From positions 1-64,000 of the forward strand of contig QPMI01000268.1 of NCBI GenBank assembly GCA_004431415.1: a stretch of DNA of 64,000 nucleotides. The letters run 5' to 3'. Shown piece by piece: positions 9,994-21,617 of the stretch. Origin of the DNA: Cyanophora paradoxa. Its lineage: Eukaryota > Glaucocystophyceae > Cyanophorales > Cyanophoraceae. A model generated the notes under the pieces. It worked only from the letters and a program-made list of their open reading frames with translations, searched no databases and was not told the DNA's origin. Made by a program: the position numbers and the translations under genes. Positions within the stretch are counted from its first letter, which is position 1. The number at the start of each line of letters is the position of its first letter.

Positions 9994-12842
9994 CTAGGGG
10001 GGCAACTCGCCCTCCTCAAGCTCCTCCTCCCGCGCCGCCGCCGCGTGCGTCGTCCGCCCACCGCCCGCCCCCGCACCCTCGACTGCGCCCTCGAGCTCGG
10101 GGCGGGGCGACGGCGTGCGGCGGCGGCCACCCTCGGGCTCCGACGATCCGTCGTCGCTGCCGGTCGGGATTGGGCGGAGCGGCAGCGGGGCGGGCGGGCG
10201 GGCGGGCGGCAGTCGCACGGGCGCCAGCGGTCGTGCGGGGGCGAGGAGAGGCCGCGCTCCGCCCGGCGCGCGGGGCCGCGAGAAGAGTAGGGCGAGACGC
10301 CGTGGCGGCGCCGCTTTGCGCGGGGCCTCAGCTCGAAGCTGACCGGAGGCCGCGAGCTGGGCAGCGGCTGGGGCGCCGGCTCCGCGGCCGCAGGCGCGGA
10401 GGATATGCCGGGGGGACCCGCAGCTGGGACCGCGGCTGCAGGGAGGGGAGAGGGAACCGAGGCGGGGCTCGGCAGGGCCGGCGGCCCGGTGCTGGAGGGG
10501 CCGGCGGGGGGCGCAGGGACGGCGGGGGGCGCATCAGGCTCCTGCGAGGGGCGCGTGAGAGTCGTCGGGGAGAGGGGAGGGGTGGGGCGCGCCTCGCAGC
10601 CCGGCGGGGTAGGCTCGCGGACAGCGCTCCCGCGCTCGTGCTCACGCGAGGTCCGCGTCGCGATCGGGAGGCTGCCGGCGGCGGGGCCGGGGGGCGGGGC
10701 GGAGGTGGAGGTGGGCGGCGGGGCTGCGGCCGCGAAGGGTGGTGGCGGGGCGGATGGCGGGGGAAGAGGCGGGCCACCGTCCGGAGGCTCGCAGCCCGGC
10801 GGGAACAGCTCTCCCTCCGGGCTTGGGAGGAAGCCCCGGCCCTGGCCGGCCTGCACCGGCGCCGAGGGGCCGGCCTCGCGCCCCTCCTTCTGAACCGCCG
10901 CCGCCGCGCGATGCTCTCCGCTCGGCCGAGGGCTCCGCTGGGCAGAGGGGGGCGCCGGCCTGCGCAGCGGCCCCGTCGGCGCTGGGCGGGGGCGGGAGGG
11001 CACGGGACGCCGGAGCGCGCACGTGCACTCGACGCGGGCTTGGCCGTGGGCGAGAGGGGCCTCCCGAGGCGCCGCCGCGCGATGCTCTGCACCGGGCAGA
11101 GGGCCCGCGCCAAACGCCGGCGTGCGCAGCGGTTCCGCCGGCGCCGACCAGGCTCGAGGGAAGAGGGACCTTCGGAGGGGCTCGGAGCGGGAGGAGGGTG
11201 GCGGCGGCGGCTTCGGGCCGGCCGCGGGCGGCGGCGGAGCGACAGTCGATGACACGGCGGCGAAGGTGGGCCCAGGGGCGGGAGCGGGGCGCGGGGGCGT
11301 CAGGGCGATCTGCCGCGCGCGGTGAGCAGAGCGAAGGGAGGGAGCGGAGGGTGGCCTGGCGCGCGGGCCGGGGCGCGCACCTGCAGGACAGCAACGTTGA
11401 GGAGACGGTAGGCGGCAAGGCTCGCCGGCGACATCGGAGGCGGCGGCGCCGCCGCCGCCGGCTCGGCGCGCGGCACAGGCGAGAAGGCCCCGCGGGCCTC
11501 GGCGCACGGCGCGGGGCGCGGGCTGCCGGCGGGGCGCGGCGAGGGCGGCGGGGCGCTCGGGCTCGTCCGCAGGGGCGACGGGCGGAGGAGAGGCGCCTCG
11601 GGGGCGGGGCGGGCGGTGAGGGGCGGGCAGCGGGAGAGGGGGGCGGGAGGGGGAGGGGGGCGGCCGCGGGGGAGGGCGGCCCAGGCACGCGGAGCGAGGG
11701 CGGCGGGGGAGAGAAGGGCGAAACCGCGAGAGGGAACGGAGGCTGCGGCCGAGGGGTCTCGGGTGCGTCCAAGGGCGAAGGTGTGCTTGCTCGGAGCGCT
11801 GCCGGCGGGGGAGGAAGGGCGGGAGAGGGCGGCTGATGGCGCCGAGTCGCGGCCGCCAGGGACGGGCCCGGCACAGCAGCCTCGCAGATCGGAGCCGGCG
11901 AGGCGGGCGCTGGCCGCGGCGCCTCCGGTGCGGGCGCCCGGAAAGGGGCGGGAGGCGTCAGCGCCGCCGGCGCCGAGGAGCTGGCCTGCGATGGGCGATC
12001 AGCAGTGCGCGGCGCCGCGCCGCGTCACACGGAAGGGCTAACGCGCGCGCGCGCGCACCGCAGTCGGAAGGGGAGGCGCGGGCCCTTCGGATATCGATTC
12101 CGCGACAGCTGGAGGAGCTGCGGCCGCGGGCGTACGCGTCGCGCCGACGGCAGGAGCGGGCGCTAGCAGCTCTGGGGCAGGCGGCGGCGCGAAAGAGGAT
12201 GCAGCAGCGGCATCTAGCGCAGAGGGAGGCAGCCTTGCGGGCGATTCGACTTCGCGATCCGCGGGCGGATCCTGCCTCGATTCCGCGGCGAAGTCGGGAC
12301 GCAGGCTCAAGCGGCGCGCGAGCCTCCTCTCCTCCTTCGCCTTCTTCTTCTTCTCACGCTCAATCTCCTCCAGATTCTTCTTTTCGAGCTCCATCGCGCG
12401 TTCCTTTCTCGAGAGCTGCGCATGCACGAACAAAGTAAGAGAGCGCCAGCCACAGCTAGCGCTGCCCAACGTCACGCGGCCCGAAGATGCACCGACTCGT
12501 CGATGAGCGGCTGCAGCGCGGTTCGCATCGCGTCCAGGCCGCGCTGCGTGCGCATGCCCTCCGCGCTCGCCTGGGCCCGACTCGACACGCCCGCATTCGA
12601 GCCGCACGCTTCGAGCCCGCCCTGCACACGTTAAGAAACAGGGATCTGATTAGCCTGCACGGCGCACGTCGCAGCGTGCGCACTGCGGTGCTCGATGGGC
12701 GATCGTCTTCATGATCAGGCCGAGGCTTCTGGCGAGCTGCCTTGGAGCTCGCGCCAGGCATTCGACCTGCGCGGAGATCGCCAGGCGCGCGTATGCGCTG
12801 CAAGTGAAGCAAGCAAGCCGGCTCCGGGGTACGACTGCATGC
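9994..12842 (-). CDS. Proline-rich, largely disordered protein with coiled-coil segment
   Basis: Exons on the minus strand in order: YARLAISAQVECLARAPRQL (about 12800), GLEACGSNAGVSSRAQASAE followed by GLDAMRTALQPLIDE (about 12610-12510), a charged helix MELEKKNLEEIEREKKKKAK (12394 downward), then more than 600 residues of Pro/Ala/Arg/Gly-rich sequence. The C-terminal exon reads SDDGSSEPEGGRRRTPSPRP and ends with EEELEEGELPP and TAG at 9994-9996. The helix and the acidic tail look genuinely coding because their composition differs from the surrounding low complexity. The start is uncertain: candidate first exons lie near 12842. I do not recognise the family. Such proteins are often nuclear or RNA-associated, but nothing here proves it. 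Confidence 0.5.
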
Positions 12843-13171
12843 AATGGCGGCTTGGAGCCGCGTCTCGTACCTAGAGATCGAGAGCTAGCTAGCTGGCCAT
12901 GGCCTCCGGCCCACGTACGCCCATGGCCAGATCTAGAGTCCCCAGATCTAGTCGACTCGCGGTGCCGCAGTGCCGTTCTGACGGTACCGGTTCCGGCACA
13001 TCGCGCGCTGCGCGCGCGCGCGCGGGCCGGGCCGAATCCACCGCACCATGCATATGGCCAGCTGCAGCACGGTTCCTCGGGGGCTCCGAGCTCGAGGCTC
13101 GCGCAATATTATAGTAATCCGAATTCGAATTCGAGCTGATCATGATCAGGTTCGCTAGGCTAGATCTAAAT

Positions 13172-14381
13172 CTAGAAAGCGGCGAGGTCGGCGGCGCCGG
13201 CGGCGAGCTCGGCGTCGGCGGCCGCGATCCCCGCCGCGAAGTCCTCCTCCTGCGCGGAGGCCGGGGGCGATCGCAAGCTCGAGCGCGTGAGCCGCTCGGG
13301 GCCGGGGCCCGGGGCGGGGGCGGGGCGGGGCGGGGTGGGGTGGGGGTTAACAAGGGCCCGGGCGTGTACGGTAGGGGGATGGGGGCCGGGATGGGGGAAC
13401 GGAGCTCTAGCCGAGCGCGTGAGCCCATTTAGGGGGATGGGGATGGGGGATGGGGGAGCTCGAGGGGGCAGGAGGGATGCGGGGGACGTGGGGCGCCGGC
13501 GTGGGGCGGCCGCGGGCGGGCCCGGGGCGCACCGCGAGGAGCCCGTCCTCGAAGTCGGCCTCGGAGACGGCCTGTGCCTCGGCGTCGAGGGCCGCCGCCG
13601 GCACCGCGCACGCGATTGCGGCGTTCTCGGCCTTGACGCAGTCGAGCCAGACTTTGCGCTCCGGGGACATCAGCGCGAGCACGCTCGCCTTGTTGTTGCA
13701 ATTCTCGAAGGCCGCCACGCGCGAGGCACCGGCGTTGCGCTCGGCCGTAACACTGTGCGCCCGCACGGGTGTCATGGCGTCAGGCGGCATCGATCTTACT
13801 TAAAAAGCTTTTTAAGTTTTATGGCTACGTATATAAATTAATTATAAATTAAAGGCCCGGGCGCGGTAGCGTCCTCTCAAAAGTTTAATTGATCATGATC
13901 GCGTACGCGTGCGCACCAGCTGGAGTAGGCGGCGTCATAGGCCGCATCCAGGGGCCTCGGCCCGCAGACGCAGGACACGTACGTCCCCTTCGCCATCGCG
14001 CACAGTTGCTGCAATCGTTCAATCAATTTTCAAGCCCTTGAAGGCGAGATGATCATGATCATGAGCAAGGTGAGTTGAAAGGCAACTTGCCGCAAGTTGG
14101 CAAGCTTTAAATTTAAGGCAAGCGATCGATATCATGCATTTGCGAATGCAAGATCTAGAGGCCTAGGCCCGGCCCAGGCCAGCGGGACTCGGCGAGCGAC
14201 GCACGGAAGCCTTGATCGGGGCGTTGGCGGTGAGAGTGGCCGCCTGATCAGCGTACTCGGGCGGCATCAACGCGATCTTCGCCAGCTCCGCGTTCAGATA
14301 GTCCGCGTACGCGGGAACGGCACCACAGGAGGTCGACGTCATCTTAGGCTGCTGCTCAAACTCTTGAGGCACGGAGAGCAA
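13172..14381 (-). CDS. Small cysteine-containing protein, probably secreted
   Basis: Four exons rejoin in frame. Exon A (about 14381-14212) contains CGAVPAYADYLNAELAKIAL and ends KAS before GTGCGT. Exon B begins after a CAG near 14012 and reads QLCAMAKGTYVSCVCGPRPL, then AAYDAAYSS, with a cysteine codon split TG|T across the next intron. Exon C starts after CACAG near 13766 and includes AFENCNNKASVLALMSPERK, then WLDCVKAENAAIACAV and a DAEAQ-type Ala/Glu region. Exon D (about 13250-13172) reads EEDFAAGIAAADAELAAGAA and ends LAAF-stop (13172-13174). The first in-frame ATG is 14340-14342; a signal-peptide exon may lie further upstream. The Ala/Glu-rich tail resembles that of the gene in the palindrome arms (46584 and 50990). 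Confidence 0.6.
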
Positions 14382-16081
14382 TATATAGCTCTAGAGCGGC
14401 GACGGCTTTGCGCGCGTACGCGTGGGATGCTTCGGGCAGGAGCTGGGTCCTGCAGCTGGGTTCGATGCTAGGAGAGCTCGATGAGATGAGCTCGAGATCG
14501 CCGATGAGAGGCTCCGAGCTAGCTGGCCGCTAGGCCCTACACGGTGCTACACCCGGGTAGGGGGGCTATAGAGCTAGGGGCCCGGGCGGGCCGGCCGCGG
14601 CCGCGGCCCGGGACCGGCCGCGGGCGGCGCGGGGGTAGCAGCCTACTAGTAGGGGCGCGGCTGAGAGCCTTGGCCCGGGCCCCGGCGCCGGCCGTCACGG
14701 ACTCGCGCGCGTCGTCTCGCGAGTCGTGGCGTTAAGCCGTTACTCGTATGCGGGGCTCTTTGTAGCCTCTTTCGCGGCCTCGTGATCAGGCTCCTTGCTC
14801 TAAACGTTTTTTTGAGACGTGCGAACCGTTGGCGTTTTTATTTCTTTTTCGATTCAAATCCGAATTTCGACTACGCGGTCTACACGGTACAGCCTGGCAG
14901 ACTAGTCGAGAGACCTGGCAGTGCTGGCCCACTGCTGGGCACTGCTGGCACACGTGCAGTGGCATCGTGTGCACCAGCCTACCGTAGTACACGGTGTGAC
15001 GGTGGCACTGCACCAGCATGCCACAGTGCGCAGACGATGCGCAATTACCGTAGTACACCGGCAGCTATATAGCCTATAGACACCAGCACTCATGATCCGA
15101 TGATCAGTGACTGCGGGGTTTGCCCAGACCCCCCTAGACAAGAGCACTAAGCTTAAGAAAAACAAGACGTCGAAGTCGACGAAGAGCAAAAATTGACGAG
15201 CCTCGGAGAACGGCCGATACCAAGACGAGACAAGTAAGCGGCAAGTGCAATTGCAAGCAGACAAGTACTTAAGTGGAGCGAAGAGACGAAGGGGGATGAT
15301 GCAAAGGAGGAGAGCTGGAAGAGCTCGAGGGCGCAAAAAGCGGATCAGATGGTCAAAAGCGGGCAAAGCTTCGGGGCAGTCGAGGCTGGAGAGGCAGAAA
15401 GCAAGCGGATCGCAAAAGCCGCTGAGCTGGTCGAGGTGGGCGTTCGAACTGCAAGGGTCCGGATTTCGATCCCGGGGCAAAATTAAACTTGAAATGACGT
15501 TTGCAGCAGATGATGAATTCGAACATGCATGTGATACGATCATGATGCATCACGTGACTCAGTGACCTGCCACGTGCACCAGGCCAGACACAGGTTAGAC
15601 GTGACTCAGAGACTCGGAGATCATGAGCCTGGACACCCCGGGAACGGCGGTTATCCGATATCGATCATATGCATGATCATGATTTTGAAATTTTATGGAT
15701 CGGACGTCGACATTGGTACTAATTGCAAGTTGATTACAATCACAAATTCAAGAGGATTCCGAAGTTCCGGCTCTCCTTACATTGATATCGGATTTCAAGT
15801 TTGGTCTAGGTAACCAGAGCGTAGCGCGGATCGACGTGCGGTCGAAGCACAAGAATCCGGCTGACGGTTCCATGTAACTAAAACAGCGAATGCAAATTAA
15901 CTGCTTGACATGGTGTCGGAACACTGTGTATATGCCCATCGAAGATAAAGTAAGAAGCTGTTGAAAGGGGCCCCGGACCATCGCGATCCGTCGGATCGAC
16001 ATCGGGGCTGGCTGTACATGTCTTATTCGCGGGCCCCGCCCCCTCCACGGGGCGGGGGCCTCTGTACAATCGCGCGGCCGG
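14382..16081. other. Long intergenic region, repeat-like, no gene recognised
   Basis: It contains GCxxGC clusters with TACCGTAGTAC motifs (14880-15060), then a purine-rich block (15130-15480). Its opening, TAGACACC...GGGGTTTGCCCAG, resembles 8468-8505. Near 15425-15475 there is a tRNA-like stretch (GAGCTGGTCGAGGTGGGCG, then a TTCGATC loop between CCGG arms), but no complete cloverleaf. Confidence 0.5.
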
Positions 16082-19000
16082 TCACGCGAACTTGTCGACG
16101 AGGACGTCGGCGCCTGCAAACGAACGGAGGGGTGAGGCGCGGCCGGCCGGGCGGCGCTCGCGCGGCGGCGCGCATGCGCACCGTCCCAGGCCTCGGGGGG
16201 CGGGGCCGCCTCGAGGGCGCGGCAGCGCGCCGCGAGCAGCGCCGCTGACCGGTCCGCCGGCGTCCTGCGAGGGTCGAGGATCAGGCCGGCGCCAAGGCGG
16301 GCGGGGGCGGGTCCGGGGCCGGGGCGGGGGCGGGCCTGGAGGCCGGGGCGTGGAGGGGGTCGAGGGCGTAGCGGGCGGCGACGGAGTCGAGGGCAGCCTC
16401 GAGCATCGGTCCGCACCGCTCGAAGGCCAAAGCCGCCTCCCCGAACCTGAGCTCGAGCACGGTGAGCGAGCTGTGGGGTGGCCGGGGCTCGGCGGGGGCG
16501 GCCGGGGCGCGCCTGCGGGCGAGGTAGAGGTCGAAGGCGGCCTCGTAGGCGAGGGCGGCCGCCGCCTGCTCGGGGGTCGCCTCCCCGCGCCCCGCCACCA
16601 GCTCGTGCACGAAGGTCGCCCCGCTCCGCCCCTTCAGCACCACCTGCAGATCTAGACCAGTGAGCGGGGCCGGGGACAAGGGGCGGGGCGGGGCAGGGCG
16701 GGGCGGGCCTTGTCGACGAGGCGGGTGAGGAAGCGGTCCCGGACCTCGGGCAGCGTCGCCACGTCCCCGCTCACCAGGATCGACGTCCCGTACCTGCCCG
16801 CCGGCCCCGCGCGTCTCAGGCGCGGCGGCGCGGGCGGAGCGGTCGGAAAGGGGGCGGGCCGCTTGTTGAGGGGCTCGAGACGGGCGGCGATGTTCACACG
16901 GTCGCCCAGCACGGTGTAGTTCAGTCTGCGGGGCGCGCGTCGCTACAGAAAAAGACGCCGGCCCGAGCAAGGGTGGGCGGGGGCGGACCGGGAGGAGGAG
17001 CCAAAGTTGCCGATGAGCACGCGGCCGGCTGCAGGGCGCCCCCGTCATGCGCGGCGCGCCGGCGGGCGGGCGGCGCTCGCTCGCTCGCGGGGCCGGGGCG
17101 GACCGTCGATGCCGATGCGGGCCTCGAGGGCGGGCAGGCCGCGGGCGCGCCAGCCGGGGCGGAGGTCGGCGAGGGCGCGCTGGCAGGCGAGCGCCGCCGC
17201 GCAGGCGTGCAGCTCGTGCTGCTCCAGCGGCTGCAGCGGCGTCGAGAAGAACGCCATCTGAGGCGGGCGCTCGGCTCGGCCCGGGGCGCGGCGGCAGATC
17301 CACGCAAACTAAAGGGGCGCACGACGGCGTCGCCGATGTACTTGTCGACGGTGCCGCGGGCGGCGGTGATCCGCCGCGAGAGCGCCTCCATCGCCTGCGC
17401 GGGGGGGCGCCTCAGCGCGGAGGTGGCGGGGGGCGGGGGCGGGGGCAGGGGCGGGGGCGGGGGCGGGCGCGCCTCGCCGACGACCTCGACGAGGCGCTCG
17501 GGCTCCATCGTCTCAGTCAGCGCCGTGAAGTCCTGCCAGGGGGGCAGGAGAAGGGGGGGTACGCGTGAGCCGCCGGGGGGAGGGGGGGTCGGGCGGGGTC
17601 ACCTGGATGTCGGCGAAGAGGATGGCGCAGGAGTGGTGCGTCAGGCCTGCGCCCGCCCCGTCGGAGGGGTGCGGGAGGGGGGAAGGGGGAAGGGGCTGGG
17701 GGTACCGGGCTTGGCGAGCATGCGGGAGCGGATGAGCATGCGGACGTAGTCGCCGGGCACGTACTTCTCCTGCGCGCCCGCCCCGGCGTCGGGGGAGGAG
17801 TCTGGGGATCTCTGAGCCGCGGGGCGGGCGGGACGCACGAAGCTGCGGACGCCGGCGGCCATCGCGCGGAACGCGTCGTCGATCTCCCCTGCGCCCCGGC
17901 GGGTGACCGGGCGCCCGGGAGGCGCGGGGCGCGGGGCGCGGGGCGCACGGAACTCGCTGATGACGGGCCGCACGCTCCGCCGGCGCTGCCGCAGCCGCAG
18001 CGGACCGAGCTGCTCGGGGCGGTGAGAGGCGCGGGGCGGGGGGGGGAGAGAGGGCGCGGGGCCGGGGCGGGCGGGCCTCGGCGGGGTCGCCGACGACGGC
18101 GGAGCCGTCCGAGTGGCGGCGGAGGTTCATGCGCCGCTCCACCGGTCCCGCCGGCACCGGCGACGGCGACGGCTCAGGCGGCGGCAGCGGAGGCGCCTCG
18201 ACGTCCCCGCCCGCTCCGGCCCGCTCCGCCGCCGCCTCCGCAGCCGCCGGCGCCGCCGCGGGGCCGGCGCGGGAGCCCCGGCGGGGGCGCCGCCCGCCGC
18301 CCGCTGCTCCTCCTCCTCCTCCTCGTCCTCCTCCTCCTCGTCGAGGCGGCGGTGGTCGTCAGGGGAGAGGTCGGCGGATGCGGCGCCGCGCATGTGCTTG
18401 AGGTCCTCCATGCGGCGGGAGAGGGAGCGGAGGGGCAGCACGATGAGGGAGCTCGTCGCCACCGCCACCAGCATCGCAAAGGCGCACACCGAGCCCGTGA
18501 TGATCCCTGCCAGGGGGCGTCACGCGGGGCTCGGCGCGGCGGGTGGGACGGGGTGGGGCGGCGGGCGCGCCGACGGTCTGCTTGTTGTGGTTGACAGAGT
18601 CCTCGATGGCCGACTGCGCGCGGGACGGGGGGGCGTGAGCGGCCGTGAGGCCCCGCGCGCGGCCGGGGGCGGGGCGGGGCGGGCGGGCGGGCCTCGTCGA
18701 TGAGGAAGAAGTAGAGCCAGTCGATGCCTTCGCGCTGCACGCGGAAGATCTGCGGGGCTGCCGCGTGAGGCGACGGGCACGCGCGCGGGAGGACGGCCGC
18801 TGGGGGCGGGCAGAGGCGGTGGGGCGGGCCTCGGCAAGGAAGAAGACGCCGGCGACTTTGATCCGCCGCGACGTCGCCTCCTCGATCCGCCACAGCGACC
18901 TGCCCCGCCCGCCCCGCCCCGCCCGCTCGGATCGAATCGGAGGAGGGAGGGGAGGGGCAGGGGTGGGGGGGGTGGGGGGCAACAAGGGAGGAAGGGCACC

Positions 19001-19242
19001 CGAGGGCGGCCTCGAGCTCGTTCGCGATGTCGCGCATCGCAGCGCTGTCGCTCGTCCCGGGGCTCAGCCGCTCGTCCGTCACCTGGAGCGGCGACGTCAG
19101 AGGGGCGGGGCGGGGCGGAGGGGGCGGCGGGGCGGGCGGGCGCGCCAGGAGGCTGTTCGTCGGGTTGGGGACGTGCCGCGTGGCCCTCCCGAGCCTGCGC
19201 GCCGCCCCTCCCATCGGGCCGGGCCCAGAGCAGCGCGCGAGG

Positions 19243-19274
<32 letters not shown>

Positions 19275-21617
19275 GCGCACGTCGTGAAGAGGAAGTACTG
19301 CTCGGGGCGGCGCTCGATGGCGAAGGCGGAGGCGGCCGTCTGCCCGTAGCTCCGCAGCACCGCCTGCGCCACGGCCCGGCCCCGCGCGGGTCAGACCGGC
19401 CGGCCCGCCCCGCCGCGAGCGATGTTTGACATGGCGTCCGAAGGGCGCACGCGGGCGGCGTCGCCGAAGTGGTCGACGCTGACGCCGACGCCGGCGACGC
19501 CGAGGAGGGGCCCGGGGGCGCCCGCCGCGGCGCCGCGGCCCCGCAGCGGCTCGCTCCGGAAGACCGTCAGCGACCCGTCCGACGCGAACCTGCGTCCCCG
19601 CGCCGAGTCGGCGTCGGCCCGGCTCCCGCGGCCGCCCGTCTGCTTCGCGGCGGGGCGGGCGGGCGGGGGCACCCTGCGGGGGACCAGTGCGCGGCCTTCG
19701 CCTCCGCTGCCGTCCGGTAGAAGCTGCGCGGGCGGCCCGGCTCGGCCCGGCGGGGCGGGGCGCGGGAAGGGCTCGCGGGCGGTCGGGCGCTTCGCACATG
19801 CGCTTCCGCACGTCCTGCGGGGGAGTGTGAGGGCGGCAGCAAGGGGGGAGAGAGGGCGGGGGCGCGGCGGGGGCGCACGTAGTCGGGCACGCGGAGGATG
19901 GGGCTCCCCTCGGGGTCTCCCGAGGGGCCCGCGTTGAACACCACAAACTGCCCGCCCCGTCGGGCCGGGCGGGGGCGGGGCGGAGGGGTACGGGCGCACG
20001 GTCGGGAGGGGCCGGCCGGCGAAGGACTCGGCGGGCAGGTTCGGGTCCGCGGAGGTCGCGTTCAGCGTCACCTGAGAAGGGCGCAGGCGCCGTCGGCCGC
20101 GGCCGCGCGCCAGCGGCGCAGCGCGGCGCGGCGCACGTAGTACTGGTAGCCACGCGTACCCCCCCAGGCGGGGTTGGCCGTCTCCGGGGGGTCCGGCCGG
20201 TACGCGACGGCGTACCCGTTCTCGAACCTGCCGCGCCGTCGCGTCGGCCCGGGCACGGCTGCGCGGGCGCAGGGGCCGGGCTCCACGCACCCGAGGGTGA
20301 CGGAGTAGGAGTAGGGCCGGTTCTGCATCAGGCTCCACATCGCCGACCTGCGTCGCGGTACCCCCTCAGGCAGGGCCGGCGCCGGCGCGCCGAGGCACCG
20401 GCACCTTAGGCCGCCGTGGTCAAAGGGCGTGAGCCGCCCGTACAGAAACTCTTGCGCAATGCTGCGCCGGCGCCCTCGCCTCAGCCCGCAGGCCCGGCCC
20501 GGCCGGCTCGGAGGAGGAGGGGGGTGCGCACGCGCGGGCGGCGATGGTGGGCCCCTCCACGAAGTCGTCCGAGCGCGAGGAGAGCTGCGCGAGCAGGTCC
20601 TGCGGGGGGGTACGACGTCGGCGGGGCCCGGGGAGGGGCGGGAGGGGGTTGCGGGGACCCGCTCGAGGGCTGTGGAGAGGCGCTCGATGTTCTGCTGCGA
20701 GGAGCGGTACCCCAGGTACCTGCGGGGCGCGGTGGGCCCGGGCGCAGGCCGCCCCGCTCGGCTCGCGCACCATATGATGACATTCGAGGCAACGAGCTGC
20801 GGGCCGCAGACCGGGACTCAGCGGGGGCGGGAGCCGGGCGCTCGGCGGGCGGGCGGGCGGGCGGGCGGGGCGCGGACGGTGAGGAGGGTGGGGACGACGA
20901 GGAGGACCCGCACGGAGAGGGCCTGCGGAGAACAAGAGCCGTCGGCCGGGCGGGGCGGCGGGCGGGGCGGGCTGCGCGGGGCGAGGGGCGGCGCACGCGG
21001 CGGGCGAAGGGGCCCAGGACGCGCTTGACCGCACCGCCGGGGGAGGCCGGCCTGGCGGACGCCGAGCCGGAGGCGGAGACGGAGGAGGCGGAGGCCGGGC
21101 GCGGCGCGGGGACGGGCAGCGGCGGGGCGCCCAGGGGCGTCGAGGTGCGGAGGTTGAACGGCGGGGGCGGGGCGGAGGGCGGGTCGCGGCCCGGCATCGC
21201 CGCGGCCTTGAAAGGAGCCGCCGCCGCGGGGAGCGGCGGGAGGGGAGCGCGTGGGGCTAGCGCGTCGGGCGAGGCGCAGCGGAGCGAGACGCTGGCGTCA
21301 GGCGCGAGGGGCACCCACGGCGGCTCCGGATCGCGCCCTCCGAGCCCGTTCGCTCGGATGCTTTTCGGTAAAGGCTCTTCGGGCTCGGCTATCTTCGCGG
21401 GGAGCGGGGGGAGCAGGCGCCGGCACCCGGCCCGCGCCGCCAAGGACACGCTGCGGGGTGCTGGGGACTCCCGCGGCTGCTCCAGGCCGCTCTGCGCCGC
21501 GCTCAGGCCGCCTGCTGATTCAGACCGCTCCGAGCACTCGCTCAGGCGCGTGAGCGCCGGGGACGAGGAGCTGCTGGCATCCGCGGCCGTGTCCGCACCG
21601 CGTTCGCTCTCTGCCAT
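16082..21617 (-). CDS. Receptor-type class III adenylyl/guanylyl cyclase
   Basis: ATG at 21615-21617 (MAESERGADTAADASSSSSP) opens a disordered cytosolic N-terminus. TM1 is assembled from exons ALSVRVLLVVPTLLT, LVASNVIIW and YLGYRSSQQNIERLSTALER (20925-20660). A large extracellular region follows (20600-18560: FYRTAAEAKAAHW, VGVSVDHFGD, DWLYFFLIDE), suggestive of a Cache-type sensor. TM2 (SVCAFAMLVAVATSSLIVLP, about 18490-18430) is followed by a HAMP-like RSLSRRMEDLKHM and an acidic run. The catalytic domain has ILFADIQDFTALTETMEPER (split by an intron at 17602), GTVDKYIGDAVV (about 17350-17320) and TVLGDRVNIAARLEPLNKR (about 16915), so both metal-binding Asp, the Lys and the Asn/Arg transition-state pair are present. 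The tail ends DVLVDKFA-stop at 16082 and has the RCRALEAAPPPEAWDG motif seen in bacterial-type cyclases. Lys in DKYIGD favours ATP, but substrate is inferred. Some introns use GC donors (for example 18692-18614). Confidence 0.88.
19240..19275. repeat. Poly(G) (sense poly(C)) inside a cyclase intron
   Basis: About 34 G, with few interruptions, lie between two extracellular-domain exons of the cyclase. On the sense strand this is a poly(C) tract. Confidence 0.85.

Noticed and set aside
10170-11836. Long plus-strand Arg/Gly-rich frames
   Set aside because: Shadow of the proline-rich minus-strand gene; no start context, helix or tail like those on the minus strand.
16082-18489. Bacterial origin or contamination, because the cyclase tail is bacterial-like
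   Set aside because: The domain is interrupted by several spliceosomal-type introns and sits in the same C-rich style as its neighbours.
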